Below are positions 49,201 to 58,620 of a stretch of DNA of 64,000 nucleotides, piece by piece. The notes below the pieces were generated by a model. The model was given only the letters and a program-made list of their open reading frames with translations. It had not been told where the DNA came from and searched no databases. This DNA is from Halichoerus grypus (lineage: Eukaryota; Chordata; Mammalia; Carnivora; Phocidae). The position numbers and the translations under genes were made by a program. The stretch is from assembly GCF_964656455.1 (NCBI RefSeq), contig NC_135714.1, positions 57,747,850 to 57,811,849 of the forward strand, written 5' to 3'. Position 1 is the stretch's first letter; each line of letters opens with the position of its first letter.

Positions 49201-50569
49201 ATAAGGTGTTAAATTTGCTTAAGATATCTTCAGTTACAACCAAATTCAAATTCCAGCTTATACTCTTAGCTATGTGATCCTGGGCAAGTTACTTAAGTTC
49301 TAAAACCCTGTTCCCTCATATATAAAATGTTTAATAGCACCTACTTCACAGAATTCTTATAAGGATTAAATAAGAACTGAACCCTATATTTTAGTGTTTC
49401 ATCCTTGGACTTCTGAGTAATGGTAACTGAAAAAACAGAAGTCTATTATTAATTAAGTTTTTAATATGCTCTGTGACAGCCACAGAGTCACAAAAAGTTT
49501 GCATTTATTTCTGCTCTGTGGGAATTCTTTCTGTAAAGTACCTCACTGCCTTAAGGGTGCTGATGATTCCCTTTGTTTCTGGGTCCCCCATCCCCTATAA
49601 TAATCTGAAAACATGGAAACCATTATTTTTGAAGTCTCACATTTGAATAATATTTTAACCCATATTATCTGATTTGATCTCTTAACATTGTGAAGTAGGC
49701 CTGGACGGTATTACTATCCCGATTCCACAGAAGAGATAGAAGCACTGAAGTCCAAGTGGCTGCGACTTACCAGAGTTGTAGGTGGTACAGCCTGAATAAG
49801 GAAATCAAGTTTGCAAATGGCTAGCTTAGCAGTTTTTTTTCTAATAAGAAAGATGAATTGGAATACTTGGGGACAAAAGATGCTGCAGACATACAGACTG
49901 TTACAGTCTTTACGACAGCAATTTCACAGGTTTCTCCATACAACAACTCTGCTACCGCTTCCTTTATTTCTCTCATTCTCTAACAGCAAGCTTAGTAACC
50001 CCTTGGGCTTTGAGCACAAACCCAGTAGGGTAAACGAAATGACAAGTACATGTGTCACCAAACATCTCTTAATTCACATATCCAGTGCTAGTTAAATTTC
50101 TTAGCAAGAAAGTGGTCACGATGATTTACACTAAGCACTCCAGAAGCACCCGGCGATTTTAGCCCCCGGTAGACGCCTACCACACCTCACCGCCAAAGCG
50201 GATGCGCAGGGTGCAGGTGCCCCTCACCTTGGCCAGAATGTAGTGTTGGTAGGCGGCCAGGGGTAGCGTGACGGCGCCGCGGAGGGCCACGGTGGTGAGA
50301 CCGATGCAGGCCCACCAGGGCAGACCGGTGGCGGTGTGCACGCCGAGCAGTACCTCCTCCGTGCCATGCACCGGCGCCGACGTGGCCAGGGCCTCGTACC
50401 AGCTGCCGGGGCCGCCGGAGCCAACTGCAGAGACTGACGCCACCGCCCACACCGGCAGAGCAGAGCGCTTAACGCCGCCCGTTGAGGTTGGCGCCAGCGG
50501 CCGGTCCCGGGCCCCGTGCTGCAGTACAGGCAGCGGCCTCAGCCACCTACCGCCCAGCCGGCACAGCAT
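40035..50569 (-). CDS. COX18: COX18, mitochondrial inner-membrane insertase (cytochrome c oxidase assembly), complete, 6 exons
   Basis: The coding sequence joins six minus-strand exons: 50228-50569, 49062-1 (i.e. 48961-49061), 46690-46853, 45058-45179, 42847-42954 and 40035-40208. Their lengths are 342, 101, 164, 122, 108 and 174 nt, totalling 1011 nt (336 codons plus stop). Every border has AG/GT and the phases agree. The family is Oxa1/YidC/Alb3; COX18 exports the C-terminal tail of COX2 across the inner mitochondrial membrane. Residues 1-40 are Arg-rich with few acids, as in a mitochondrial targeting sequence. The first membrane segment (about 82-108) contains WWACIGLTTVALRGAVTLPL. Others lie at about 170-192 (VLVWIQFPMWIFMSVALRN), 225-243, 256-278 and 280-295. 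The human protein is 333 residues from memory, so the length fits. The first in-frame ATG is at 50567-50569 and matches the known MLCRLGGRWLR start. No frameshift or stop interrupts the frame. Confidence 0.95.
40845..41070 (+). mobile_element. MIR SINE relic in COX18 intron 5
   Basis: GGAGCTGAACTGCCTGAATG, then CAGTCTCCTCATCTATAAAA and TGGGGACTG. Well preserved for its age. Confidence 0.8.
41115..41395 (+). mobile_element. MIR SINE relic in COX18 intron 5
   Basis: GCTAAACTGCCTGGATGGG, then GTTTCCTCATCACTAAAGTG and CAGTGCTTGGCACAAAGTCA. Confidence 0.8.
42025..42130 (-). mobile_element. MIR SINE relic in COX18 intron 5
   Basis: CAGACATTATGAGGTCTACT, then AAATGTGGAAACTGACTTAT and GATTAGTGACAGTATTAG, a MIR read backwards. 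Confidence 0.5.
42847..42954 (-). CDS. COX18: COX18 exon 5
   Basis: 108 nt (36 codons), with acceptor CTCTCAG before 42954 and donor GTGAGT at 42841-42846. It encodes IFALQKIGMSRFQTYITYFV, then RAVSVLMIPVAATVPS, a membrane segment with a conserved small-residue end. In phase on both sides. Confidence 0.94.
43200..43335 (+). mobile_element. L2 LINE tail in COX18 intron 4
   Basis: GACTGAAAGTCCTTTCAAGA, then CACAGTGCCTGGCATAAAGA. Confidence 0.5.
43435..43664 (+). mobile_element. MIR SINE relic in COX18 intron 4
   Basis: AACTACCTAGATTCACATGG, then CTTAACCTTTCTGTGTCTCG and AGTGCCTGGCACATGGTG. A CAN-SINE is inserted at its end. Confidence 0.8.
43679..43885 (-). mobile_element. CAN-SINE, minus strand, with 14-bp duplication
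   Basis: T-run, TATTTACTTGTCAGAGAGAG, ending GAGCCACCCAGGCGTCCC. AAGAATAAGTTTTT flanks it (43665-43678 and 43886-43899). Confidence 0.96.
44156..44349 (+). mobile_element. CAN-SINE, plus strand, in COX18 intron 4
   Basis: GAGGCACCTGGGTGGCTCAG head, CTCAAATAAATAAAGAAAAT tail and a long A-run. Confidence 0.95.
44800..44945 (-). mobile_element. MIR SINE relic in COX18 intron 4
   Basis: CCCCCAGAGAGGTTAAGGAA, then CTGGCCTAAGACTTGCCAAC, a MIR read backwards. Confidence 0.65.
45058..45179 (-). CDS. COX18: COX18 exon 4
   Basis: 122 nt, with acceptor TTAGCAG before 45179 and donor GTCAGT at 45052-45057. It encodes FSVQEQLATDGILWFPDLTA, then LDSTWILPISVGIINLLIVE. This is the intermembrane-space loop with the conserved GILWFPDLT motif, followed by a membrane segment. 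It ends in phase 0. Confidence 0.94.
45704..46031 (+). mobile_element. Older short CAN-SINE split by a younger SINE
   Basis: GGGGCACATGGCTGGCTCAG, then GTGACTCTTGATCTCAGGGT to TTAAAAATAAAATCTT, with its A-tail continuing at 46022. The gap 45806-46004 is a minus-strand SINE. Confidence 0.88.
45806..46004 (-). mobile_element. CAN-SINE nested in a SINE, 17-bp duplication
   Basis: Near-consensus reverse SINE between perfect copies of CTTAAAAATAAAATCTT (45789-45805 and 46005-46021). Confidence 0.96.
46184..46371 (+). mobile_element. CAN-SINE, plus strand, with 13-bp duplication
   Basis: GAGGCACCTGGGTGGCTCAG head. It has an internal short duplication (GGGGCTCATCCAGCCCTGGG region). AAAATCATAATGA flanks it (46171-46183 and 46372-46384). 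Confidence 0.94.
46690..46853 (-). CDS. COX18: COX18 exon 3
   Basis: 164 nt, with acceptor CTAG before 46853 and donor GTAGTT at 46684-46689. It encodes LTYLKNMRRLVSELYVRDNC, then a Trp/Phe/Met-rich membrane segment (VLVWIQFPMWIFMSVALRN) and STGATHSEG. This is the central insertase region and is strongly recognisable. It ends with one base of a Gly codon completed in exon 4. Confidence 0.94.
47692..47786. repeat. 16-bp target-site duplication around the U4 copy
   Basis: GGAAGTCATTAAGTCA occurs at 47692-47707 and again at 47771-47786, identical, immediately on both sides of the U4 fragment. A T precedes both copies, so the boundary is ambiguous by one base. Confidence 0.95.
47708..47770 (+). 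pseudogene. U4 snRNA retropseudogene, 3'-truncated after nucleotide 63
   Basis: The 63 bases match the 5' end of U4 snRNA (starts AGCTTTGC, includes GGCAGTATCGTAGCC and GAGGCGCGATT) with two differences, G9A and A54G. The copy starts exactly at U4 base 1 and stops in the U4/U6 stem region, about 80 nt short of full length. There is no 3' stem-loop, Sm site or A-tail. A perfect 16-bp direct repeat, GGAAGTCATTAAGTCA, flanks it (47692-47707 and 47771-47786), proving insertion by target-primed reverse transcription. It cannot make functional U4. Confidence 0.93.
48500..48830 (+). mobile_element. L2 LINE relic in COX18 intron 2
   Basis: CACAGTATCTTCATCCATGA, then AGCCTTCCCTGACTTTCCAC and a late L2-like TCTTTTTTCAGGAGGCTG. 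Confidence 0.6.
48961..49061 (-). CDS. COX18: COX18 exon 2
   Basis: 101 nt between a TAG acceptor (49062-49064) and donor GTAAGC (48955-48960). It encodes VENLQPEIKNIARHLNQEVA followed by a basic stretch ending KRVA, the conserved matrix loop after the first membrane segment. It ends in phase 2, with AG completed by G of exon 3. Confidence 0.93.
49215..49385 (+). mobile_element. MIR SINE relic in COX18 intron 1
   Basis: TAGCTATGTGATCCTGGGCA, then AGTTACTTAAGTTCTAAAAC and TAGCACCTACTTCACAG. Confidence 0.8.
49655..49800 (-). mobile_element. MIR SINE relic in COX18 intron 1
   Basis: ATATTATCTGATTTGATCTC, then GTGAAGTAGGCCTGGACGGT and CCGATTCCACAGAAGAGA, a MIR read backwards. Confidence 0.65.
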
Positions 50570-50940
50570 GTCTGCGCCAGGGCTGAGCCAAACCACGGAC
50601 CTCACAGATTACTGTCGGGCTCCGCTCTGCCAGGGGAGCCACGCGCACGCGCCCGTAACCCCAGGCGAAAAATCGGCACGCGCCTTCCCTCAGGCACTAT
50701 TGACCTTCCCAGTCAAGGCAGTGATGTCTGGCGTCGCACTGGCGATGACGCAGTTGGTAGGACAGTCCCGCCTTTCCCACGCGGCACTGGGCAGGCCTAC
50801 TGCGCAGACACAAAACTTCCCCGCTGCGGGCCTGGAGCTCCTCAGAGGCCCGCCCGGAATTGCAGAGCTAGGGGCGGGACTTGCTGCCTCGCACCCGACT
50901 GGGCGGTCTCTAGAAGCTCTCGCCTTTTTAAGTCGGTCTT
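50150..50940 (-). promoter_or_regulatory. COX18 promoter / CpG island
   Basis: This is the only long CpG-rich stretch in the window. It covers exon 1 and about 370 bp upstream. Upstream of the ATG lie an NRF-1-like palindrome CGCGCACGCGCC (50642-50653), a GC box GGGGCGGGAC (50871-50880), TGACGCAG near 50746 and a TGCGCAGACAC near 50800. There is no obvious TATA box. NRF-1 control is common in nuclear genes for respiratory-chain assembly, so such a site would fit. That is inference. Confidence 0.75.
50228..50569 (-). CDS. COX18: COX18 exon 1 (coding part)
   Basis: Codons 1-114: the targeting peptide, a Gly/Ser/Pro-rich linker and the first membrane segment, ending YQHYILAK. The donor reads AAG|GTGAGG (intron bases 50222-50227). 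The ATG has G at -3. A reading frame continues upstream only from a GTG at 50603-50605, so the ATG is preferred. The exon is GC-rich and lies inside the CpG island, unlike the AT-rich later exons. Confidence 0.94.
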
Positions 50941-51789
50941 AAGCGTGTGCCTTTGCATTCCTCTACTTAAAACTAGTCGTTTGATTTGTAATGGATTAAA
51001 CTGGGTAGGTGGTTTTTGTGACCAGAAGGTAGTCCCCCACCTCTTTACGTGCAATCGGATTGCTTCTGCTGGAGACTGAAATGGATTACACTGCCAAAGA
51101 GTCAACTCGTTGCTGAACTGCCAGGTTGGAGAAAGGCATGCGTTTCTGGCTGACCTGAGTTTTAATGAGCATCCATTATGCACTAGGCGTAGTTCAGTCT
51201 GTGGTATAAAGATTTAATTGGCTCATCTGTTCAGTTAACATTTTCAAACCCAACTGCAAACTGAGTGTCCTTCAGTGTTTCATCTTCCAATATAAAGAGC
51301 AAAACTCAAGGGTACTATACCATCTTCTTACTTGAGGCGTTATCACTGGTAGGGAGGTCAATTCTTCACTAGAGATTACATGTATCCTATATAAAGGTTC
51401 AAGAGCCTGAACAGTAACATTAAGCGTCTTCGGCTTAAAAAGAATACGCCAAATCTATACGGACTAGTTTTGACTTTTGTGTTCCTGGCAACAGTATACA
51501 AACTGGAATGGAGTGAAGGAGTTTAATTACGTAAGGGTCAGCCCTAAACCTAGAGCCCAAATTGTGTTGTGCGGAATAAAATGCTGGTTAAAACAAGCCT
51601 CCGGCAAATGTTGGGATAATGCTAAATTGCAACTATGGTTCTTGTTTCATTACGCACCTACACGAATTTTGAAATGTGTTTAAACACACAAATCCCAATT
51701 TACGCTATACACAGCTGTTCCTTTTTAAAAGAAAAAAACGTACAAATCTATCTCCCTATCCATTTGTTAAGTTAAAAAAAAAAGCAACC
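50941..51789. other. Intergenic, upstream of COX18
   Basis: No gene supported. GC content falls back to the local level beyond about 50950. Small open frames on both strands lack family resemblance. Confidence 0.5.
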
Positions 51790-51790
51790 A

Positions 51791-51971
51791 GGGCGCCTGT
51801 GTGGCTCACAGCGGATCCGGTGGAGGTCCTGGGATGAAGCCCCCGCTTAGGCTCCGTGCTCAGTGGGGAGTCTGCTTGAGGATTCTCTTTCCTTCTCCCT
51901 TTGCTCCTCCCCCAACTCACATTCTCTCTTTCAAATAAATGAATAAATCTTTAAAAAATATTTTAAAAAAG
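51791..51971 (+). mobile_element. CAN-SINE with internal deletion
   Basis: GGGCGCCTGTGTGGCTCACA head, then GGAGGTCCTGGGATGAAGCC. About 40 bp of the usual second part of the tRNA-related region are missing. Tail TCAAATAAATGAATAAATCT. Confidence 0.9.
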
Positions 51972-54040
51972 CAAAAAACAAAAGCCACCGGTAGCTAGTG
52001 ACTACTTCAAAGTGGAAACAAATTTTAAATGGAAATATCTTTGCCTACAGATTGTGGGAGTAAAGAAGCAAATTCTATGCTACTGCGTTTCTCTCCTTTC
52101 GGAGAACTGATGTCATTGGAAATTGGTCCTTCCACAGTAGCAGTTAAGCCTAGGGACTCTGACCTTTTAATACCCAGGAGAAAGGGAGTTGATTAGGTCA
52201 CCTTTTCTGGAGTCACGTATTATATTCTCATTTTAGAGTGTTTCATTGCTTTAAGTTTCAATATTGTGAACTAAAAAAATTTATGAATATTTAACTTCTG
52301 CTAATTTCATATGTATTAACATACATTTCTAAATTCATATAATAGGGATGATCAGAACTTCTCTACTTGGTAAAGAATGCTGGGGGAAGTATTTGTCAGT
52401 TATAAAACAATACAAAAGGAGAGTGTTAGCACTAATGTGCATGTACTGGTTATCCAAAATTGTGGTAACACCTCTTTTGAATCGCAGAGTACAGTATGAA
52501 ATGACCATACAAACATTGAACAAACCAACTGATTATCTTGTCAAGTCTAACACTGCAAATGAACTTGTGCAGCATACTAGAACATTTTTTTAAAGTTCAA
52601 CATTTGTAATTAGCCTATTCTTGTCTTTACTATGTCACACAACTAATTTTTTTTAACTTTAAGCTCCTTAAAAATAGAGACTTGTTTCATTTTCTTTCTG
52701 CAGTTTCTGAATCAGTGCTGAACAGAGTGGGCTCAAAAATTCAAAATTTGAATACAGGCTATTTACACATATAAACTGTGTAAACGTACATTTAAATTTT
52801 TCATTTCCCAAATATGCCCTCTGAAATGTTTGATAAAAGAACTTTTAAAAGATAAATAATTTTCATGAGCAATTGTTAAAGTGACCTCTTGGAATTAGAT
52901 TTAGGTTGAATTTCTTTTTCTTTCCTACTTATTTAATGCATTGCTTTTTAAAACCAAAGTTAATGTAAAATTAGCCTTTCATCTCTATTGAAAAACATCC
53001 TCTCATCTTTATCATGGTTCTTACTTAGCATGCAAAATTGACTTTTACCTTTCAAAAGTGTGAATGCATTTAAAGATAGAAGTCTAATATGAAACCTCTT
53101 AGTCATGTATTCCAACTGTCCTATCACAAAGGAATTCTTATTTATGTCAAGCCATTGTTGCACACTTTTCACTCATTTACCCAAAATACAAGTGATAGTA
53201 TTTTTGCAATCAAGGTATGTAACATAGTAAGTCATATTAAGCACTAATGAAGCTCTCATTCTAAATTCATCACCTGGCATTAGCACCAGTTAATTGAGTG
53301 TTGCGACTTGAAGCAAGCATTTATCAGTGGGATGTATACAGGTTTCTCCGCTATCTCAAAGTAGAGCTTTCCTACCAAATCTTTCATAGGCCCAAATAGT
53401 GGAAAGCAGAGTTATCCCTCCTTTCCAAAAGTTTGCATTATACTACTTGGCATTAAGGAAGTTCTGTAATGCCAGATCTGCATGAATGAGAGTGTTGCTA
53501 AAAAGCTCAAAATGAAGAACAGATGAAATAAAACAGGGGCTCTGAAGAGGTTTTGTGATTTTGAGTTTCCCTCTTTAGTCTATCACTTTGTATAAAGTGA
53601 ATAAAATAGTGTGCAAAATAATTTTTATGAAATGTGTATTTAGGTCATTTGAGTCAAGAGAAAGATGGAATAATATTTTCATGAACAAGACAGGATCTGG
53701 AAGTAAATTACCCCCCGCTCCATTTTTTTCCTGAGAAAAAAATGACAGTAAGTATAGTTATTTAACAAAAAGTTAATTTTCAACTACTAATGACTTATTT
53801 TTACAGTAATAAACAGAAGGGAAAACTATCTTTCACATGAATACTACAATCAATTTTTGTGAATATGTTGATACATGTTGAAAACTCATGAAATGGGGGT
53901 TCTGTTGGCTCTGGTAAATAAAATCATCTCTAAAATGAAATGATTGGTATAAAAAGATTACACAATTGGGATATTAATTATTTTGCTATTTAAGGTGTGA
54001 GCTAAGCCAAATATTATTTCGAAGAGTTAAGTCACTTCTT
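51972..54040. other. Intergenic between ANKRD17 and COX18, nothing recognised
   Basis: AT-rich sequence without a named repeat or reading frame of note. Part of the ANKRD17 3' UTR could reach here. Confidence 0.45.
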
Positions 54041-54056
54041 AAAAGAATGAAAGAAA

Positions 54057-54240
54057 GGTGTGCCTAGGTGGGTCAGTCGGGTGTCAGGCTCAGGTCATGA
54101 TCTCAGGGTTGTGAGATCAAGCCCCGTGTTGGGCTCCATGCTGGGAGTGGAGCCTGCTTAAGATTCTCTTCCTATTCCTTTGCCAACCACCCCCCCAACC
54201 CCCAGGTCGTGGGCACACTGTCTCTAAAAAAAAAAAAAAA
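54057..54240 (+). mobile_element. CAN-SINE with 16-bp duplication, downstream of ANKRD17
   Basis: Head GGTGTGCCTAGGTGGGTCAG, shortened internally, and an A-run. AAAAGAATGAAAGAAA flanks it (54041-54056 and 54241-54256). It lies about 2.3 kb past the ANKRD17 stop, antisense to that gene. Confidence 0.94.
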
Positions 54241-54256
54241 AAAAGAATGAAAGAAA

Positions 54257-56512
54257 TACATTATGTAGTCTGCAATTACACATAGCATATACTTTCAAAA
54301 GGGGGAAAGACCTGCATGGTCTCAAAAGATTATGGTTTTTTTTTAATCTTTCAAATAAAAATGCACTGTTGTATATCTGAAATATAAAAAATGTGTTTGA
54401 AAAATGTTCCTAATACAGACTTCTAAAATCATGGTATTGTACTCAATAAGATGGAGCTCCAAAACTAAATATGGAGCATGCAATCTATATTCCCCAGTCC
54501 CATAGGTTTAAAGTCAAGAAAATATAGGTTATTTCTTATTAAGACACCCCCCATCTTAACAAATTCAGTTTTGTGAATCAACACAACTCATGTGTTGTAA
54601 TAAATACTGGGTGGTATCTATTATCTAGCAGGATTATTTTAATTATAATTAACTCAGGAAAAAAATTAAACAAGAAATTATAGGATAGTGGCAAAAGTCA
54701 TATATAAAATACTCTGTTAAACAGCATTACACACCTTTCTTAGTAAAGTGCTATAATTTTATTTCAGAGGTATGTTTGCAGGATATCATTTAGCTTTTGC
54801 CCTAACTTTGGTCATATCGATCATAGGTAGCAAAACAAATTTATATATTTTAAGATCACCTCCTAAATTGAAATATATATGTGTTGTTTACAAACTTCTA
54901 GATATGTTTGAGAAATCTTTTTACTCTTTATTCAGGCTATCAGAGTAAAGAAATCATTTCATTTACTTTACAGCCAAGGAACCATATTAATATTGTCAAC
55001 TCTGGGCAATTTATCTGAATTTGAGTTTCACTACTGTGGAATTTTTTTAATTAAAAAAAAAGGGCAGATTGATGCATTCATTATTTCACTTTTATGCTTA
55101 CTTTCTTTTTTATTTCAACCATATAATTTATTTTTCCATATGAGACAGGGTAGGACACATATTCTTCTTGGATATGTTATTGTTTATTGTTTCAAGTGAA
55201 TGGAATAGATAAATCTCACTGAGTAGTTTAGTGTGGCCCTGTATCTTATATAAACAGGTTAAATGAAGACGTTATTTTGTATTCTGTATATTCATGTATA
55301 CCATAAATTGTCTTAATGACAAATGCAAAATTTCCTTTATTACTTGCCCCTAGCTGTTGATCCCTTTCACTGATAATATACAAGTGTAGAGAATAAGGAG
55401 CCTTTAAAATTAGGGGGGAAAAAAGATACTTTCCACTAAATTACTGAAAATTGGAATTTTTATGTTGACTCTTGATGACTGGAAAGCCAATGTTAAGAAT
55501 CAATATATCCAATATAAAATAGTACATTGAATTATTTAATAATAAACAGTATAGTAAGAGCTTGTATATGCTGACTAGGAACCAGTGGTGGCTTTTTAAA
55601 TTCTCAGAAAGACTAAACATCTTATGGTTAGAAGAACCACAGGTGATGATGAAGGTGCTCCGCTTCTCTGTAGCAGCCATTACAATAAAAATCTTTATAA
55701 AACATTATTTCACGATCAGCAAGAGAATTTTACTGTTATTAGCGGTAAAGGTGAGAAGAGAAGAATGAAGAGAGAAGTGTGTATTAGTTTTAAAAGTGTG
55801 GCAAGGTAATAAAAAGACATGGAGAGGTGATAAATTTCTTCTATATGTGCCCTGCTGCAAACAAACGCAAAAAAGAGAGCAAGATGGGTATTTTAAAAGC
55901 CAACATCAGGAAACATCACTGATAATGCCCATTGGTTTACTTTATACTTAAATTACACAAGCAGAAAAGTTATGCTTATTAATAGTTTAATGTATGAAGG
56001 AAACATCCAGATTTCTGAATATGAAGGTACATATCTCACATTAATTTAAGTCTACATAAAGTAGAGCCTCTATACTGACATATTGAAATTTACTTTCTGC
56101 TTAGCCTTTTCTGTTATGTAAACAATTGTACATTTATTTGCCATTCTAAAACTTCAGGATCAAGTTTACATAATTTTGCTAAATTTCCGTGTTTGCTCAG
56201 AAGCAGTTTACAGTACTAAAACCAACCAGCCAAAGAACAGCTTCAACAGAAAGTTATGTCCAAAGGGGAAGAGGGAAAGAAAAAAAGAAAAACGATAAGA
56301 AAAATGCTAACTAAGGTAAAACGGATGTTGGTGGGGAATGGGCAGTCACAAATGTTCACAGAAAATAGGTCAGTTAGTAACTTCTTCTGCAAAAAGCCTA
56401 CACACTTCAGTCAAGCACATCAGTAGAATGATTTGGGAGCATAAATTTTTTTCGGCCACTTGTGATTTCCTCTGAATGAAAAGGAATCTGCAGGCTAACA
56501 AGCTGATCCTCA
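54257..56512 (-). other. ANKRD17 3' UTR (extent uncertain) and flank
   Basis: AT-rich sequence after the ANKRD17 stop with no reading frame of note. Minus-strand AATAAA (plus-strand TTTATT) occurs near 54758, 54927, 55121, 55183 and 55335. Any of these could end the transcript. I recall a long 3' UTR for this gene, so much of this stretch is probably transcribed. Confidence 0.5.
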
Positions 56513-56572
56513 TCAGCCAAGCTGGTTCATATGCACACTGTTCATGTGAGGTGCCCAGGGTCCAGTCCACAC
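56513..56572 (-). CDS. ANKRD17: ANKRD17 last coding exon
   Basis: After acceptor ATTCATAG the frame reads VWTGPWAPHMNSVHMNQLG and stops at TGA (56513-56515), the exact known ANKRD17 C-terminus. The exon continues as 3' UTR toward lower coordinates. Confidence 0.93.
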   Translation of the reverse strand: MWTGPWAPHMNSVHMNQLG

Positions 56573-57089
56573 CTATGAATGTAGAGCATGCATTTTATTA
56601 AGTATTACATATTTAACACATATTTGATTAAAACAAAACTCTTAAAAACTAAGGAAGTGCTCTTAATATCTATGAGCTAAAATAGCTAAATCTCATTCAA
56701 TTTGCAACATACTTGGAAACAATGAAGAAAAACAATGATAAGCCACTTTTATTTGTTGTTTTCCTGCCTCTCCTCTTATTTCTCAAACAGGATCTGATTT
56801 ATTGTCATTTTTTAAAAACCATTACCTGAATGCATACAGACTGATTGATTAAAGAAAGAAAATGAGTCAAAGATATTCAGCATACACCAACATAAGCTAA
56901 AATATACTAATCACTAATCATTTCTGTGAATTTTTGGAGTTTTAATTATACACTGTTCTGACATTTATAATACGTATAATAATAAATAACCTCTAGATGG
57001 TCCTTTTCATACCACTAGTAAATTCTGATGTATAAAGTTACAACACTTTGTAATTTAAAATCTTTTACTTACCATCTGCTACCCAATGA

Positions 57090-57285
57090 AATATATTATG
57101 CCTTTTATAATTTTTGCTCCAATCACTACCTTTGGTACCATTTTCCATATCCTCCTGCTGTATTAAATTCCCTTCAACTTTCTCAATTACCCGTATTCAC
57201 CATACTCCCTCACTACCATGATTTACCTGTATCCTATTTGTCTTGGCATCTCATAAACACTAAAGAAATGTTCCCTGAATGATCA
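57090..57285 (+). mobile_element. Probable L2 LINE tail next to an ANKRD17 splice donor
   Basis: CATATCCTCCTGCTGTATTA, TTACCTGTATCCTATTTGTC and the ending AAAGAAATGTTCCCTGAATGA resemble the L2 3' end. Weakly supported. Confidence 0.35.
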
Positions 57286-57292
57286 GCCTTAC

Positions 57293-57457
57293 CGTTTGAG
57301 GGCCATTATTTTCTGTGGAGCTTGAAACCATCTTTATCAGGGAGTTCCAAGAGGGGTCTGCAGCATGAGGGCCATTAAATATGGGTCCTCCAGCACCATC
57401 AGGAATAGGTGCTACTGGAGGAATCATTGCATTCCCATACACAGAGAAAGGCATACC
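57293..57457 (-). CDS. ANKRD17: ANKRD17 penultimate coding exon
   Basis: 165 nt (55 codons, in phase), with acceptor TTTTAAG before 57457 and donor GTAAGG at 57287-57292. It encodes GMPFSVYGNAMIPPVAPIPD, then GAGGPIFNGPHAADPSWNSL, ending ENNGPQT. An L2-like relic begins only a few bases past the donor. Confidence 0.92.
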
Positions 57458-57814
57458 CTTAAAAAAGGAGAAGAAAAAATTATGCACACAGTCATATCTT
57501 CAAGTCATTGCTTACTTTTCCCAATATAATCCATAGCCTTAAAAATGAAACTTCATCTTATTTTGAAAAAGTATGTTATCTAGGTAATCTAAAAATTATT
57601 TTCCATTATATGATTTCTTCTAGCATTAGACTATATGTAAGCCTACTACAGCCAAAATATTTGGTCAAAAAACATTTCTCTAGCCAGATTTTCACCTATA
57701 ATTACAAGCTGAAGCCCGTGCATTATTTCACACTTATCCACTTGGAAGTAAAATGAAGCTAATAATAAGAAAAACATTTAGAAATATGAAAGTGCTTATT
57801 TAAGTCACCATTAC

Positions 57815-57993
57815 CCCAACTTTAGGAAAGTCCATGTATCCTGCAGGAACATGCTGATGGAATGTACCAGAAGGAGTTACAATTCCTGTACTCTCTCGCT
57901 CCATTGCTTGATGCTGTGAAAACACTCCTGGATCGGACATTGGCCTATGAATCATAGGATTTCCCATCCCAGGGTTACACCAGTCTACTTTGT
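57815..57993 (-). CDS. ANKRD17: ANKRD17 C-terminal exon (third from last)
   Basis: 179 nt, with acceptor CCCTCAG before 57993 and donor GTAATG at 57809-57814. It encodes KVDWCNPGMGNPMIHRPMSD, then a segment ending HVPAGYMDFPKVG. No domain is known here. The sequence is almost identical to the human protein as I remember it, which suggests strong constraint on this disordered tail. Confidence 0.92.
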
Positions 57994-58371
57994 CTGAGGG
58001 AAAACAAAATGGTAGAAAAAGATAGCTGGTGATCTTTAAAACCAGAAGACAGTAAAATAAAATATTTAATATATTTCTATCTAGAATTTTCTACATTGAA
58101 TTGTGCATTCCTTCGGAATAATGACCTACTTTTATATATTTACTGCAGTATTTCCATGTGTGTAGGTAGTGATATAATAGCCTAATAAAATAACCTAAAC
58201 ACTTTGTGTTACAAAAGAAAAAAAGCCAAGGTGAGATAAACCTGATTAGTGAAAACCAAGAGATATGAATATAGATCTTTTAAGAATGACTGTTAAATAT
58301 TACTTACAATATTTTAGTTAAATGCATAAATTTAAAACTTAATTTCTGGTAGGTAGAATAGCATGTCTTAC

Positions 58372-58620
58372 CTTGATTGCCACCAATCCCTTCAAAGGAC
58401 CAGATGCCACTATGCCCTACTGATGTGGATAAATTACTCCCAATAACAGATGGAGCTGAAGTTCCAGTTTGCCTGATACGTGCAGAACGTTCAGTCCCAA
58501 TAGGGACTGGAACTTTTCTGTCCTGAGAGACATTGCTGGGCTTTTCTGACCCTAAAGGTACTGATGATGGGGCAGGCGAAGGTGCACGAACTCCAGAGGA
58601 TACTGACTGTGCAGGAGAAT
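58372..58620 (-). CDS. ANKRD17: ANKRD17 C-terminal exon (fourth from last)
   Basis: 249 nt, with acceptor TCTCTAG before 58620 and donor GTAAGA at 58366-58371. It encodes a Ser/Pro-rich tail starting SPAQSVSSGVRAPSPAPSSV and ending IWSFEGIGGNQ. This matches the C-terminal tail of ANKRD17, a scaffold with ankyrin repeats and a KH domain linked to cell-cycle and innate-immune signalling. The ankyrin and KH domains are outside the window. The exon begins after one base of an Asp codon. Confidence 0.92.

Larger units (their letters stand above)
49062..50227 (-). other. COX18 intron 1
   Basis: 1.17 kb intron. It holds two MIR relics (about 49215-49385 plus strand, 49655-49800 minus strand). The remainder is unremarkable and no other gene was seen. 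Confidence 0.85.

Noticed and set aside
50570..50605. N-terminal extension of COX18 by 12 codons
   Set aside because: The upstream start is GTG (50603-50605), not ATG. The ATG at 50567-50569 matches the known protein start.
50268..50942. 224-codon open frame on the plus strand across COX18 exon 1 and promoter
   Set aside because: It is antisense to a confirmed exon in a CpG island, where stop codons are rare by composition. No family resemblance. The same applies to 50516-51079.
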